Positions 19,032-28,451 of a stretch of DNA of 64,000 nucleotides are shown piece by piece. Both the position numbers and the translations under genes were made by a program. Where the stretch lies: contig NZ_QPJM01000011.1 in NCBI RefSeq assembly GCF_003337575.1, positions 111,741 through 175,740 of the forward strand, read 5' to 3'. Numbering within the stretch: position 1 is the stretch's first letter; every line of letters begins with the position of its first letter. Origin of the DNA: Phyllobacterium bourgognense (GTDB lineage: Bacteria > Pseudomonadota > Alphaproteobacteria > Rhizobiales > Rhizobiaceae). Below the pieces are notes generated by a model. That model was given only the letters and a program-made list of their open reading frames with translations, made no database searches and was not told where the DNA came from.

Positions 19032-20024
19032 TTGCCTCAACTATCACGTCGCGCCTTTGCCAGCGCCCTTCCTCTTGGCCTCATCGGGGGGAGCCTCCTG
19101 GGGGGAGGCCTGCTCGGTGGCGCTCCCGCGCCCGCCCTTGCCGCGACGCAGGATACCGCTAAGACGCCGGTCAGCGTTACGCCGCTAGCGCAGATCCGCA
19201 TTGGCCGCTTCACGGTGACAGCCCTGACGGACGGGTATGCCGATATGCCCTACGACTATTTTCCGGGACGCGCCGCGGCCGAGGTCGAACAAGCGGCAAT
19301 CGCGCAGTTCACGGCCCGGCCGAGCGGCGTGCGGTTCCTCTTCAACCAGTATCTCGTCGAGGATGGCGAGCGCCGCATCCTGATCGATGCCGGTCCAGCG
19401 GGCTCGATCGGGCAGACCGGCGAACTGCCGCAGGCGCTCGGCGCGCTCGGCCTGCAGCGCGACCAGATCGACGCGGTGATCGTGACGCATATGCACCAGG
19501 ACCACATGGGCGGTCTGATCGTCGGGGGCAAGAACAACTACCCCAAGGCGGAACTCTACATCGATCGTCGTGACGTCACCCATTGGACCGACCCGGCCAA
19601 GCGCAGCGGCGCGCCCGATTATCTGCAGACCAGCTTCCATATGGCGGGGGAGGTCGTGCGCCTCTACCCGAAACTCCAGGCGATTGACGGTGAGCGTGAG
19701 ATTGTGCGGGGCGTCTCCATTGTCGACCTTACCGGCCATACACCCGGCCATATCGGCGTGCGGGTCGAAGATGGCGGGCAGAGCCTTATCATGGTTTCGG
19801 ATATGATCTTTCCGGTCGTGCATCCTGGGGCGACCGATGTGTTCTTCCTGTTCGAGCAGGACCCTGCCGCGGCCAAAGCGATGCGCGACAGCTTTTTTCC
19901 TCGCGCCGCTTCGGAAGGCGCGCTCATCGCCGCCACGCACATGCCCTTCCCAGGGCTCGGCCGTGTCGTCGCCGACCGCGGGCAAATGCGCTGGCAAGTG
20001 GCGGACTGGGCCTTACAGAACTGA
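19032..20024 (+). CDS. Tat-exported MBL-fold metallohydrolase
   Basis: 330 residues from a TTG start. TTG is chosen because GGAGG lies nine bases upstream and the residues that follow give a twin-arginine signal (LSRRAFASA, then a hydrophobic stretch ending ALAA near 38). The metal motif HMHQDH (H153, H155, D157, H158) is intact, and GHTPGH follows. The family includes quorum-sensing lactonases, quinoprotein-associated hydrolases and many unknowns; the substrate is not clear. Divergent from LysR. Confidence 0.85.
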   Translation: MPQLSRRAFASALPLGLIGGSLLGGGLLGGAPAPALAATQDTAKTPVSVTPLAQIRIGRFTVTALTDGYADMPYDYFPGRAAAEVEQAAIAQFTARPSGVRFLFNQYLVEDGERRILIDAGPAGSIGQTGELPQALGALGLQRDQIDAVIVTHMHQDHMGGLIVGGKNNYPKAELYIDRRDVTHWTDPAKRSGAPDYLQTSFHMAGEVVRLYPKLQAIDGEREIVRGVSIVDLTGHTPGHIGVRVEDGGQSLIMVSDMIFPVVHPGATDVFFLFEQDPAAAKAMRDSFFPRAASEGALIAATHMPFPGLGRVVADRGQMRWQVADWALQN

Positions 20025-20134
20025 GGTCCGCTCCGGCGGTCGCGAGGGTAGAAACGGCATGAGCACTTGCATGTCGTCATCTGTGCGGCCAGCGACGATG
20101 GAAGTGGCGCTCGCGGCGAAACTTGCAACCACCA

Positions 20135-20375
20135 TCACCGCTCCTGCATGGCTTGCGACGAAATCTCCGCAAGCGGCGAAAACAGATATTCCAGGATCCG
20201 CCGTTTACCAGTCTTGACCTCGACCGTCACAGACATGCCCGGCGACAGCAGCATTTTCCTGCCGTCGACGTCGATGCTGGTGATGTCGGGTTTGATCGTC
20301 ACCGGGAACACCAGGTTTTGCATGCGCTGAACGTTGCCGGTGGGAATGATGCTTTGCAGTTCTTTCGGTCACGGA
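20135..20375 (-). pseudogene. C-terminal remnant of an HlyD-type membrane fusion protein
   Basis: The minus strand reads PKELQSIIPTGNVQRMQNL, then VFPVTIKPD, DVDGRKMLLSPGMSVTVEVK and TGKRRILEYLFSPL before a stop. This is the conserved C-terminus of type I secretion HlyD/PrtE-like adaptors (LSPGM-VTVE-KTG-RR--EYLFSPL). The frame is lost upstream, with an in-frame TGA near 20376, and no ABC partner is present. It is a fragment left by rearrangement, and it occupies most of the gap 20025-20472 ahead of the BMP operon. Confidence 0.7.
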
Positions 20376-20472
20376 CATATTGATCGTTTTTTGAGCATCC
20401 ATTCGCTTGACACGTTTTTGTGCAAATCCTACTATTTTTTGAACAATTGGTAAAAAACAGGGGATCAAGGCA

Positions 20473-21459
20473 GTGACAAAACAAACTATAATTTCGCGGC
20501 GCGCAGTATTGGCAACGGGAGTGGCCCTGGGCGCGGGGCTTTTGGTGCCGGCCGCAAGGGCGCAAGCGGTTATGAAGGTCGCAGGCATTCATGCATCCCC
20601 CGTTGAAAATGCCTGGAATTCGTGCCTCCACAAGGCACTTCAGGACGCCGCTGCCGACGGTAGCATTGAATATGTCTTCTCCGAAGGGGTATCCGGAACG
20701 GACTATCCTCGGGCTATGCGCGAATATTCCGAACAAGGCTGCAAACTGATCGTTGGCGAATCCTACGCCGTGGAGCGTGAAGCTCGGCAGGTCGCAGCCG
20801 ATTATCCTGAGACCGCTTTCCTGATGGGCTCCAGCGGAGAGGCATCAGGCAAAAATTTCGGCGTTTTCGGAACCTGGAATCACGGCGGCGCCTATCTCGC
20901 CGGTATGCTTGCCGGCGCTATGACGAAATCAGGAACGGTCGGTTCAGTCGGTGCGATTCCGATCCCCGAGGTCAACATGTTGATCAATGCGTTTGCGGCC
21001 GGCGTGAAGGAAGTCAGGCCGGATGCCAAGCATATGGTCTCTTTCATCGGTACCTTCTTCGATCCCCCGAAGGCGCGTGAAGCCGGTCTCGCTCAGATCG
21101 ACGCGGGCGCCGACATACTATTCGGCGAGCGGATTGGCACTGCCGATGCCGCCAAGGAGCGCGGGATCAAGTCTGTCGGTTCGTTGATCGATTATACGCC
21201 GAGATATCCCGAAACGGTTTTTGCCAATGCCATGTGGTATTTCCGGCCGATCCTCGATGCTGCCGTCGCCGACGTGAAGGCGGGGAAGCCAACCGGCAGT
21301 AACTACACGCCCTTTGGTTTGATGAAGAATGGCGGGAGCGACATCGTTTACGTGAAGGGTGTGGCTCCTGCGACAGCGGAGGCCGCCATGGAAGCCAAAC
21401 GCAGTGCCATCAAATCCGGGGCCTTCGAAGTTCCGATCATGGTGGAGCAGCCCAAGTAA
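20473..21459 (+). CDS. BMP/PnrA-family ABC transporter substrate-binding protein
   Basis: 328 residues read from a GTG with AAGG just upstream. The signal has twin arginines (ISRRAVLATG, about residues 8-17) and ends ARAQA near 33. The mature part is a Bmp (basic membrane protein/PnrA) domain, the class that binds nucleosides or related ligands in periplasm-like space. It is first in an operon with an amidase, an ATPase and two permeases of the YufO/P/Q type. Its ligand is probably a nucleoside- or pyrimidine-like compound, judged from the CodA-like enzyme at the operon end. Confidence 0.85.
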   Translation: MTKQTIISRRAVLATGVALGAGLLVPAARAQAVMKVAGIHASPVENAWNSCLHKALQDAAADGSIEYVFSEGVSGTDYPRAMREYSEQGCKLIVGESYAVEREARQVAADYPETAFLMGSSGEASGKNFGVFGTWNHGGAYLAGMLAGAMTKSGTVGSVGAIPIPEVNMLINAFAAGVKEVRPDAKHMVSFIGTFFDPPKAREAGLAQIDAGADILFGERIGTADAAKERGIKSVGSLIDYTPRYPETVFANAMWYFRPILDAAVADVKAGKPTGSNYTPFGLMKNGGSDIVYVKGVAPATAEAAMEAKRSAIKSGAFEVPIMVEQPK

Positions 21460-21472
21460 CAACGGCGATTGT

Positions 21473-22930
21473 GTGAGCGGCGTGAGTCTGTTGAAGACAT
21501 CGAAGCAAGGGAAATCCCGTGGCGATGCGACAGCGCTTGCTGAGGCAATCAGCACAGGCGAGCCATCCTGCACTGCTGTCATGACGGCGGCCCTGGCCGC
21601 TGCCACGGACCACTCCGGTTCAGGAGCAATCTGTCATCTCGATTCGGATAGCGGCATGGCAGCTGCAATGGCGATGGAACGGGAGCGCGTTGCTGATCAT
21701 GCACGTTTCAGCGCACGACCATTCGCAGGCGTTCCCACGCTGGCAAAGGATCTCGGAGGGCCTTTTGTGGGCTTCCCGGTCAATGCAGGTTCGCACGCTT
21801 TGGAAGGGCGTGCGGACGGTTCCGCTGACTCGGATATCGCAAAGCGCTTTCGCGATGCGGGCTTCTGTCTGTTCGGCCTCACCACGACCCCGGAATTCGG
21901 TCTTTCATTGGCAAGCGAACCTGCACGGGGTCCGATCTGCCGCAACCCTCTTGATCCCGCCCGAGCGGCCGGGGGCTCTTCCGGTGGCGCTGCCGCAGCC
22001 GTTGCCTCCGGTATCGTGGCAATCGCCCACGCGACGGATGCAGGTGGCTCAATCCGGGTGCCCGCCGCGTGCTGCGGTCTCGTCGGACTAAAACCGACAC
22101 GGGGTGCCATGCCCGGCGGACCACTTTTCGGCAATCATCTCGGCGGCATCGCCAGCGAGATGGCAGTGTGCCGTTCCGTGCGTGATACGGCGCTGATTTT
22201 CCAGACACTCCGTGGCAAGGCTAAAGGTCCTTACGCCGATCCGGTTGCCCCGGACCATCGTGAAAGCAAGTTCCGTATCGGCTTTTTGACAGGCACTGGG
22301 GCACTTTATCCCACCGATGATGAACGGTGCCAGACGGTCATGGAGGCCACGCGTGTACTGGAAGCAGACGGACACAAAGTTGTATCGCTCAAATGGGGAG
22401 CCTTGGAAAAATCCGCTGCCACAAGCCGACGGGTGTTCGCGGGTATCGTTTCCGTAAACCTTGCCCGCCTTGCGGAAAGCGCCGCGATCGATATGGAACT
22501 TGCCGAGCCCCTGTCGCGCGCCTTTGCCGAGCGGGGTCACCGTATGGCGGGGACAGAATTGTGGGGCATACTGAACGATGCACTCCATGTCAGTTACAAT
22601 GCCTGGGCATTGTTCGAAACGGTGGACTGTATCCTGATGCCCATGCTCTCTTTTGCACCGCCGGCGATCGGTTCCTTTCCAACCGATCACGTGGATACAG
22701 AACTGCATCTTGATCGCATGGCGACTTTCGCGCCGCTCGCCTCGCTTGCCAATGTGTCCGGCTTCCCGGCGATTACCCTGCCCTTCGGCCGGGCCAAGGA
22801 CGGCTTGCCTTTACCCGTGCAGTTACTCGCCCCTATGGGGCATGAGCCGGTATTGCTTGCTGTTGCTGCAAGGCTTGAAGCGGAGGAACGCTGGCATCAC
22901 CGCTTCCCTGTTGCGGGTTTGGCGGCATGA
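21473..22930 (+). CDS. Amidase signature family hydrolase
   Basis: About 485 residues. The start is uncertain: GTG at 21473 or 21482, neither with a clear ribosome-binding site, as the gene follows the binding protein by 13 bases and may be coupled to it. The catalytic Ser-Ser-Lys set is present: Lys in LAKDLGG, the Gly/Ser loop AGGSSGGAAAAVASG, and the nucleophile region DAGGSIRVPA. It hydrolyses an amide. Its place between transporter genes suggests it acts on the imported compound. Its stop overlaps the ATPase start (ATGA). Confidence 0.85.
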   Translation: MSGVSLLKTSKQGKSRGDATALAEAISTGEPSCTAVMTAALAAATDHSGSGAICHLDSDSGMAAAMAMERERVADHARFSARPFAGVPTLAKDLGGPFVGFPVNAGSHALEGRADGSADSDIAKRFRDAGFCLFGLTTTPEFGLSLASEPARGPICRNPLDPARAAGGSSGGAAAAVASGIVAIAHATDAGGSIRVPAACCGLVGLKPTRGAMPGGPLFGNHLGGIASEMAVCRSVRDTALIFQTLRGKAKGPYADPVAPDHRESKFRIGFLTGTGALYPTDDERCQTVMEATRVLEADGHKVVSLKWGALEKSAATSRRVFAGIVSVNLARLAESAAIDMELAEPLSRAFAERGHRMAGTELWGILNDALHVSYNAWALFETVDCILMPMLSFAPPAIGSFPTDHVDTELHLDRMATFAPLASLANVSGFPAITLPFGRAKDGLPLPVQLLAPMGHEPVLLAVAARLEAEERWHHRFPVAGLAA

Positions 22931-24456
22931 CGACCGTTCTCGCACTCTCCGGCATCAGCAAGCGCTTTGGCGACATCATTGCCAACGAGAACATCTCCAT
23001 CGCACTTCGCAAGGGTGAAATTCTTGCGCTGCTTGGCGAAAACGGTGCCGGCAAGACGACACTGATGAGCATTCTCTTCGGACATTACACGGCAGATTCC
23101 GGCACTGTCCGCGTCGATGACGTTGAATTACCGTCCGGCAAACCCCGTGCGGCGATCAGAGCTGGGGTCGGCATGGTGCACCAGCATTTCTCACTGGCGC
23201 CAAATCTGACGGTTCTGAACAATGTCATGACTGGCACGGAAAAACTTTGGTCATTCAAGTCCGACACCGCCGCGGCGCGAACGAAACTCCTTGGCATTTC
23301 GCAACGCTTCGGCCTCAGCGTCAATCCCGATGCCAGACTTGGCGATCTGTCGGTGGGCGAACAGCAACGGGTGGAAATCCTCAGGGCGCTCTATAACGAC
23401 GCCCGTATTCTTATCCTCGACGAGCCGACGGCGGTACTGACGAATATCGAAGCGGAGCGCCTGTTCAGCACGCTGAAGGAAATGGCAAAGCAGGGACTCT
23501 CCTTGATCTTCATTTCCCACAAGCTCGATGAGGTGATGGCCGCCGCCGATCGCATCGTCGTCCTGCGTGGCGGCAAGGTGGCAGCAGAGCGGCGCGTGGG
23601 CGAGACCAGCAAGGCGGAACTGGCCGAACTCATGGTCGGTCACCGCGTGACACGCCCGATTCGCGATGCGGCCACGCCCGGCGCCGTAGCTCTGGAAGCA
23701 ACCGGGGTAACGGTCCGGCGGGGCGGCGTGGACCGGCTCAAGGACATCAGTTTCCGGCTGTGCGAGGGTGAAATACTCGGCATTATCGGCGTCTCCGGAA
23801 ATGGCCAGGCGGTGCTCTCGCATCTTGTGTCCGGTCTTGCGGAGCCAAGTATCGGCAATATCCGGCTTTTCGGGGAACCTCTTGCAAACCTTGGCGTGCG
23901 CGCTCTGATCGAATCCGGTATCGGCCGAATTCCGGAAGACCGTAACAATGAGGGCGCGATCGGCGAGATGGCCATATGGGAAAACACCGTACTGGAGCGC
24001 ATCTGGACTCCCGCCTTCTCGAAATATGGTCTGGTGAACCGAAAGGCCGGCATAGCCTTCGCCCAACGGATCATCGGGGAATTCGACGTACGTGGCGGCA
24101 GGCCGACCAGCCGCACGCGACTTCTTTCCGGCGGCAATATGCAGAAGCTCATTCTTGGGCGCAATTTGCATGTCAGGCCGCGCATCCTCATCGCTGCCCA
24201 GCCGACACGCGGTCTCGATGAAGGTGCGGTCGCGGCCATCCATGCCCGCATACTGGAAGCGCGCAAACAGGGAACCGCGGTGCTCCTGATATCGGAAGAT
24301 CTCGATGAGGTGATCGGACTTGCCGACCGTATTCAGGCCATCGTCAAAGGCAGGCTTTCACCGCCGGTCGCCGCAGAAACCGCCGATCCACGCATGCTGG
24401 GTCTGATGATGGCAGGAGAATGGCTTCAGAGCGAAGAGGCTGGCCATGCGTCTTGA
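22927..24456 (+). CDS. ABC transporter ATP-binding protein with two ABC domains (YufO/nucleoside type)
   Basis: 509 residues with two ABC modules. Module 1 has Walker A GENGAGKT (about 37-44), signature SVGEQQR and Walker B LILDEPT. Module 2 has the degenerate Walker A GVSGNGQA and the Q-P-T-R-G-LD Walker B variant, as expected in RbsA/YufO-type proteins. It energises the BMP importer. It overlaps the amidase by four bases and the next permease by 11. Confidence 0.92.
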   Translation: MTTVLALSGISKRFGDIIANENISIALRKGEILALLGENGAGKTTLMSILFGHYTADSGTVRVDDVELPSGKPRAAIRAGVGMVHQHFSLAPNLTVLNNVMTGTEKLWSFKSDTAAARTKLLGISQRFGLSVNPDARLGDLSVGEQQRVEILRALYNDARILILDEPTAVLTNIEAERLFSTLKEMAKQGLSLIFISHKLDEVMAAADRIVVLRGGKVAAERRVGETSKAELAELMVGHRVTRPIRDAATPGAVALEATGVTVRRGGVDRLKDISFRLCEGEILGIIGVSGNGQAVLSHLVSGLAEPSIGNIRLFGEPLANLGVRALIESGIGRIPEDRNNEGAIGEMAIWENTVLERIWTPAFSKYGLVNRKAGIAFAQRIIGEFDVRGGRPTSRTRLLSGGNMQKLILGRNLHVRPRILIAAQPTRGLDEGAVAAIHARILEARKQGTAVLLISEDLDEVIGLADRIQAIVKGRLSPPVAAETADPRMLGLMMAGEWLQSEEAGHAS

Positions 24457-25495
24457 ACGCCGGGCGCACAGGCCTCTTTTCCTTGTACTGGTTTCTCCGC
24501 TGATCGCGGTGGCAGCCGCGCTCGCTATCGCGGGAATCCTAATTGCGATGGCCGGTGCGCCGGTGCTCGAAGCCTATTGGCGGATCGTCACCGGCGCTTT
24601 CGGCACGCGTCTTGCTGCCACCGAAACGTTCACGCGCGCCACACCGCTCATCCTGACCGGTCTTGCCGCCGCGGTCGCGTTCCGTGCACGGGTCTGGAAT
24701 ATTGGGGCTGAAGGACAATTCTACGTCGGTGCAATTACCGTTGCGGCCCTCGGTTCGAGTACACTCGCCGCTCTTCCGGGGCCACTCCTCATCCCTACCC
24801 TGTTTGCCGCTGGGGCCTTGGCCGGAATGCTGCTTATGCTGCTGCCTTTATGGCTGCGTCTGCGCTTCTCCGTCGATGAGGTCGTAACAAGTCTGCTCTT
24901 GAACTTCGTGGCCGTCCTGTTCGTTTCACTGCTGGTTGAAGGCGTTCTCAAGGATCCGCTGGCTTTCGGCTGGCCGCAGTCCTTGCCCGTCAGCGAGCGC
25001 GCATTGCTGCCCAAGCTGATCATGCGTTCGCGCCTCCACATCGGTCTCGCAGTGGCCGTTGCGGCGGCGATAATCGTGCATCTGCTGCAATCGCGGACCG
25101 TCTTCGGCCTGCGGACGCGCGCAGCGGGCCTGAGCCCCGCGGGAGCGGCTTTCGCAGGCGTGCCGCTCGGCTTGACGCTGGTCAAAGTCGCCTGCCTTTC
25201 CGGCGGATTGGCTGGCCTCGCAGGTGCCATCGAAGTGATGGGAGTTAAAGGCTACGTTACCACTGATCTATCGCCGGGTTACGGCTATTCGGGCATTATC
25301 GTCGCGATGCTTGCCAATCTGCATCCGGTCGGCGTGATCGCTGCTGCTGTTTTCACGGCGGCGATGTTCGTGGGCGCTGATGGCATGAGCCGGGCACTCG
25401 GCATCCCGACCTATATTGCCGACGTCATTGTGTCGCTTTCGCTGCTGACGATGCTCGTTGCCCTGTTCTTCACCCAATACAGGATCCGCAGATGA
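24446..25495 (+). CDS. ABC transporter permease (YufP-like)
   Basis: A 349-residue integral membrane protein of the BPD_transp_2 class with about 9-10 segments, and RVWNIGAEGQFYVGA near residue 75, typical of BMP-type permeases. The ATG at 24446 lies inside the ATPase gene's last codons. It pairs with the next permease to form the channel for the BMP-bound ligand. Confidence 0.91.
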   Translation: MRLERRAHRPLFLVLVSPLIAVAAALAIAGILIAMAGAPVLEAYWRIVTGAFGTRLAATETFTRATPLILTGLAAAVAFRARVWNIGAEGQFYVGAITVAALGSSTLAALPGPLLIPTLFAAGALAGMLLMLLPLWLRLRFSVDEVVTSLLLNFVAVLFVSLLVEGVLKDPLAFGWPQSLPVSERALLPKLIMRSRLHIGLAVAVAAAIIVHLLQSRTVFGLRTRAAGLSPAGAAFAGVPLGLTLVKVACLSGGLAGLAGAIEVMGVKGYVTTDLSPGYGYSGIIVAMLANLHPVGVIAAAVFTAAMFVGADGMSRALGIPTYIADVIVSLSLLTMLVALFFTQYRIRR

Positions 25496-26436
25496 TGGCC
25501 CTTTTCGACATACTGGCCTCGGCAGGCCTGTGGGCTGCAGTCTTACGGATCGCAACGCCGCTGATTTTCGGAACGCTCGGCGCCGTTCTGTGCGAGCGCT
25601 CCGGCGTTCTGAACCTTGGCATCGAGGGCATCATGACGTTCGGTGCGATGGTCGGCTGGCTGACTGTCTATAATGGCGCGGACCTCTGGACCGGAATGCT
25701 GGTGGCGGCACTCGCCGGGGCCGTGTTCGGATTGATGCATGCCCTGTTGTCGGTCACGCTCGGTTTGTCGCAGCACGTAACTGGTCTCGGTATTACGCTG
25801 TTTGCCTCAAGCCTCAGTTATTTCCTTTTCCGGCTCAACGTGCCCCTCGCCTCTACGCCGCCGACAATCGTGCCGTTCAAGCCGGTCTCTATTCCCGGAT
25901 TGTCCGATTTGCCATTTTTCGGCCAAGCCATTTTCACCCAGACGATGCCGACCTATCTTGCGATCCTGACCGCCATAGTGATGAGTTATGTCATCTTCCG
26001 GATGCCGCTCGGACTTGCGATCCGCATGACCGGGGAAAATCCCCACGCGGCCGAGGCGCAGGGCATCAATCCGGTCCGCATACGCTATAGCGCCATCATG
26101 GCGGGCAGTGCGCTCATGGGCATGGGTGGCGCGTTTTTGACACTGTCGGCGTTCAACAGTTTCTTTCCAACGATGGTACAAGGGCGCGGCTGGATCTGCA
26201 TCGCGCTGGTGGTGTTTGCCTCGTGGCGACCGGGTCGTGCACTGCTCGGCGCATTGCTCTTCGCCTTTTTCGATGCTTTCCAGCTCAGGCTGCAACCGGT
26301 TCTGGGCGACAGGGTTCCATACCAGATTTTTCTGATGATTCCCTATATCCTGTCGATTGCGGCGCTTGCCCTCGTGGCACGGCGAGCGAAGGTGCCGCAG
26401 GCGCTGATGCAAGCCTACCGTCGTGGCGAACGGTAA
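25492..26436 (+). CDS. ABC transporter permease (YufQ-like)
   Basis: 314 residues, about 8-9 membrane segments, the shorter of the BPD_transp_2 permease pair. The motif LCERSGVLNLGIEGIM near residue 35 is diagnostic of the second BMP-type permease. It overlaps its partner by four bases (ATGA) and is followed after about 50 bp by the deaminase. Confidence 0.91.
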   Translation: MMALFDILASAGLWAAVLRIATPLIFGTLGAVLCERSGVLNLGIEGIMTFGAMVGWLTVYNGADLWTGMLVAALAGAVFGLMHALLSVTLGLSQHVTGLGITLFASSLSYFLFRLNVPLASTPPTIVPFKPVSIPGLSDLPFFGQAIFTQTMPTYLAILTAIVMSYVIFRMPLGLAIRMTGENPHAAEAQGINPVRIRYSAIMAGSALMGMGGAFLTLSAFNSFFPTMVQGRGWICIALVVFASWRPGRALLGALLFAFFDAFQLRLQPVLGDRVPYQIFLMIPYILSIAALALVARRAKVPQALMQAYRRGER

Positions 26437-26484
26437 GTCCTGTTTTCAAGCCGATTGTCCTCAACCCGCTTTCCATGGTGCACC

Positions 26485-27783
26485 ATGTTTGACCTGATCA
26501 TCCGAAACGCAAATCTTCCCGATGGCCGGGAGGCTGTCGATATTTGTATCCGAGACGGCAAGATCGCAGTGACCGGATCAAAGATCGAAGCGACGGCCGC
26601 TACTGAAATTGACGCCACCGGCCGTCTCGTCACTCCGCCCTTCGTCGATCCGCATTTTCATATGGACGCCACACTGTCCCTTGGCCTGCCCCGTATGAAC
26701 AATTCCGGCACGCTGCTGGAAGGTATCGCCCTCTGGGGCGAACTGCGCCCGATCCTTACCCGAGAAGCAGTCGTGGAGCGGGCACTGCGCTATTGTGACC
26801 TCGCCGTCAGCCAGGGCCTTCTCGCCATCCGCAGCCATGTCGACACCAGCGATCCAGGACTGGTGACGGTGGAGGGGTTGCTCGAGGTACGCGCGAAGGT
26901 CGCTTCTTATATCGACCTTCAGCTCGTGGCTTTTCCACAGGACGGCTATTATCGCTCCGCCGGAGCGGTCGAAACCTTGAACCGTGCCCTCGACATGGGC
27001 GTCGATATCGTCGGCGGCATTCCGCATTTCGAGCGCACGATGAGCGAGGGCGCGGCATCGGTGGAGGCCTTGTGCCGGATCGCCGCCGAGCGCGGGCTGC
27101 CGGTGGACATGCATTGTGACGAGACCGACGATCCAATGTCGCGGCACATCGAGACACTTGCTGCCCAGACGATGCGCTTCGGGCTCCAGGGTCGCGTCGC
27201 AGGCTCCCACCTCACCTCCATGCATTCCATGGACAATTATTATGTATCCAAACTCATTCCACTAATCGCCGAAGCTGAGATCAACGTTATTCCTAATCCG
27301 TTGATTAACATCATGCTGCAGGGACGGCACGATACATATCCCAAGCGGCGCGGCATGACCCGCGTGCGCGAACTGATGGAAGCGGGTCTCAATGTAGCCT
27401 TCGGGCACGATTGCGTTATGGATCCATGGTATTCGATGGGCTCTGCCGACATGCTGGAGGTCGGACATATGGCGATCCATGTCGCCCAGATGGCCGGCAT
27501 CGACGACAAGCGGAAGATATTTGACGCACTCACTGTCAATTCCGCCGAAGCCATGGGACTGCAGGGCTACGGCCTCGCAAAGGGCTGTCATGCCGATCTG
27601 GTCATCCTTCAGGCGCGCGATCCGCTGGAAGCACTGCGGCTGAAAGCTCACCGGCTCGCCGTTATCCGCCGGGGCAAGATCATCGCCCGTTCCGCCCCGA
27701 GAATCACCGATCTCATGCTCGAAGGACGGCCGGCAAAGGTCGATAGCGCGGAATATGCGCCCCTGCGCACGGCGACATCTTGA
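26485..27783 (+). CDS. codA: CodA-like cytosine deaminase/amidohydrolase
   Basis: 432 residues from ATG 26485. Metal ligands of the amidohydrolase fold are visible: H57 and H59 (PHFHMD), H210 with E213 (MHCDE), SHLTSMH, and D309 (FGHDCVMDPW). The pattern and length match bacterial cytosine/isoguanine deaminase (E. coli CodA has GHDDVFDPW). It probably deaminates cytosine or a related imported ring. Close relatives act on other azines, so substrate is provisional. It ends the BMP operon. Confidence 0.86.
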   Translation: MFDLIIRNANLPDGREAVDICIRDGKIAVTGSKIEATAATEIDATGRLVTPPFVDPHFHMDATLSLGLPRMNNSGTLLEGIALWGELRPILTREAVVERALRYCDLAVSQGLLAIRSHVDTSDPGLVTVEGLLEVRAKVASYIDLQLVAFPQDGYYRSAGAVETLNRALDMGVDIVGGIPHFERTMSEGAASVEALCRIAAERGLPVDMHCDETDDPMSRHIETLAAQTMRFGLQGRVAGSHLTSMHSMDNYYVSKLIPLIAEAEINVIPNPLINIMLQGRHDTYPKRRGMTRVRELMEAGLNVAFGHDCVMDPWYSMGSADMLEVGHMAIHVAQMAGIDDKRKIFDALTVNSAEAMGLQGYGLAKGCHADLVILQARDPLEALRLKAHRLAVIRRGKIIARSAPRITDLMLEGRPAKVDSAEYAPLRTATS

Positions 27784-28060
27784 GCAAGTTTTCGCTGCTC
27801 TATGTCGCGCGAAGGCCAGATTTCGCAAGGGACCCTGCCCGTTTTCGAAAAGATCTGTGGGGCGTTTGTCGCACTGCACTTTATTAGGTCTTCCTCGATT
27901 TGTGTGGTTCACCGACTGTTAGCGATGATGCCGCTATCGGCTGGCATGCGAACGAAATCGAGATGGTCGGCCGGTCCGGGTATGTGCAAGGCGTTGTATT
28001 TAGCGAGGCGTTGGTGCGCGGATATGCGAGGAGGCGCAATTCGACCTTTGATGCCGTCTG

Positions 28061-28425
28061 TTATGGCTGTCTGTTTTTGCGGCGGACGGAATCCGGGCGT
28101 CCGGTTGCCAGCATGCGGTTGAGAACGGCGCGGCCGATGGCGACTTCAGTCTGTTGAGCCGTAAAACTCCGTGCACGCAGACGCGGTCCGATCAGCGCCT
28201 TGTAGCGCCCCATGGTGGTCTCGATCAGGGCGCGTTTGCCGTAGCCGGTGGCCGCCTGCCAGTGCAGCCGTCCCCGTTTTGCGATCATAGTGATGTGGCT
28301 GTCCCGCTGGCCGGGTGCTCCCGTACCGCTGCGTTGTACCGCCTTTGAGCGTGGTGGGATGACAACCCGGCATCGCTATGGCGCAGGACAGTCCGGTATG
28401 TCGGCGCGCCATCATAGGCCCGTCT
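28061..28425 (-). pseudogene. C-terminal remnant of an IS5-family transposase, frameshifted
   Basis: The minus strand reads DGAPTYRTVLRH, a frame break, then VVIPPRSKAVQR, then QRDSHITMIAKRGR, WQAATGYGKRALIE and GRYKALIGPRLRAR, with a stop at 28061. These are the DDE-domain tail motifs of IS5-group transposases (Y/GAP--Y, VIPPR, GY-KRALVE, RYK--IG--LRAR). The N-terminal half and both inverted repeats are missing. The remnant ends just before the 5' end of the oxygenase-like pseudogene. Confidence 0.75.
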
Positions 28426-28451
28426 GCGGTGAACTGACCAACGGAGCGCGC

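Noticed and set aside
27900..28157. Possible gene with VGRSGYVQGVVFSEALVRGYARR after the CodA-like gene
   Set aside because: Short, no family recognised, no ribosome-binding site, and its end runs through the IS5-type remnant.
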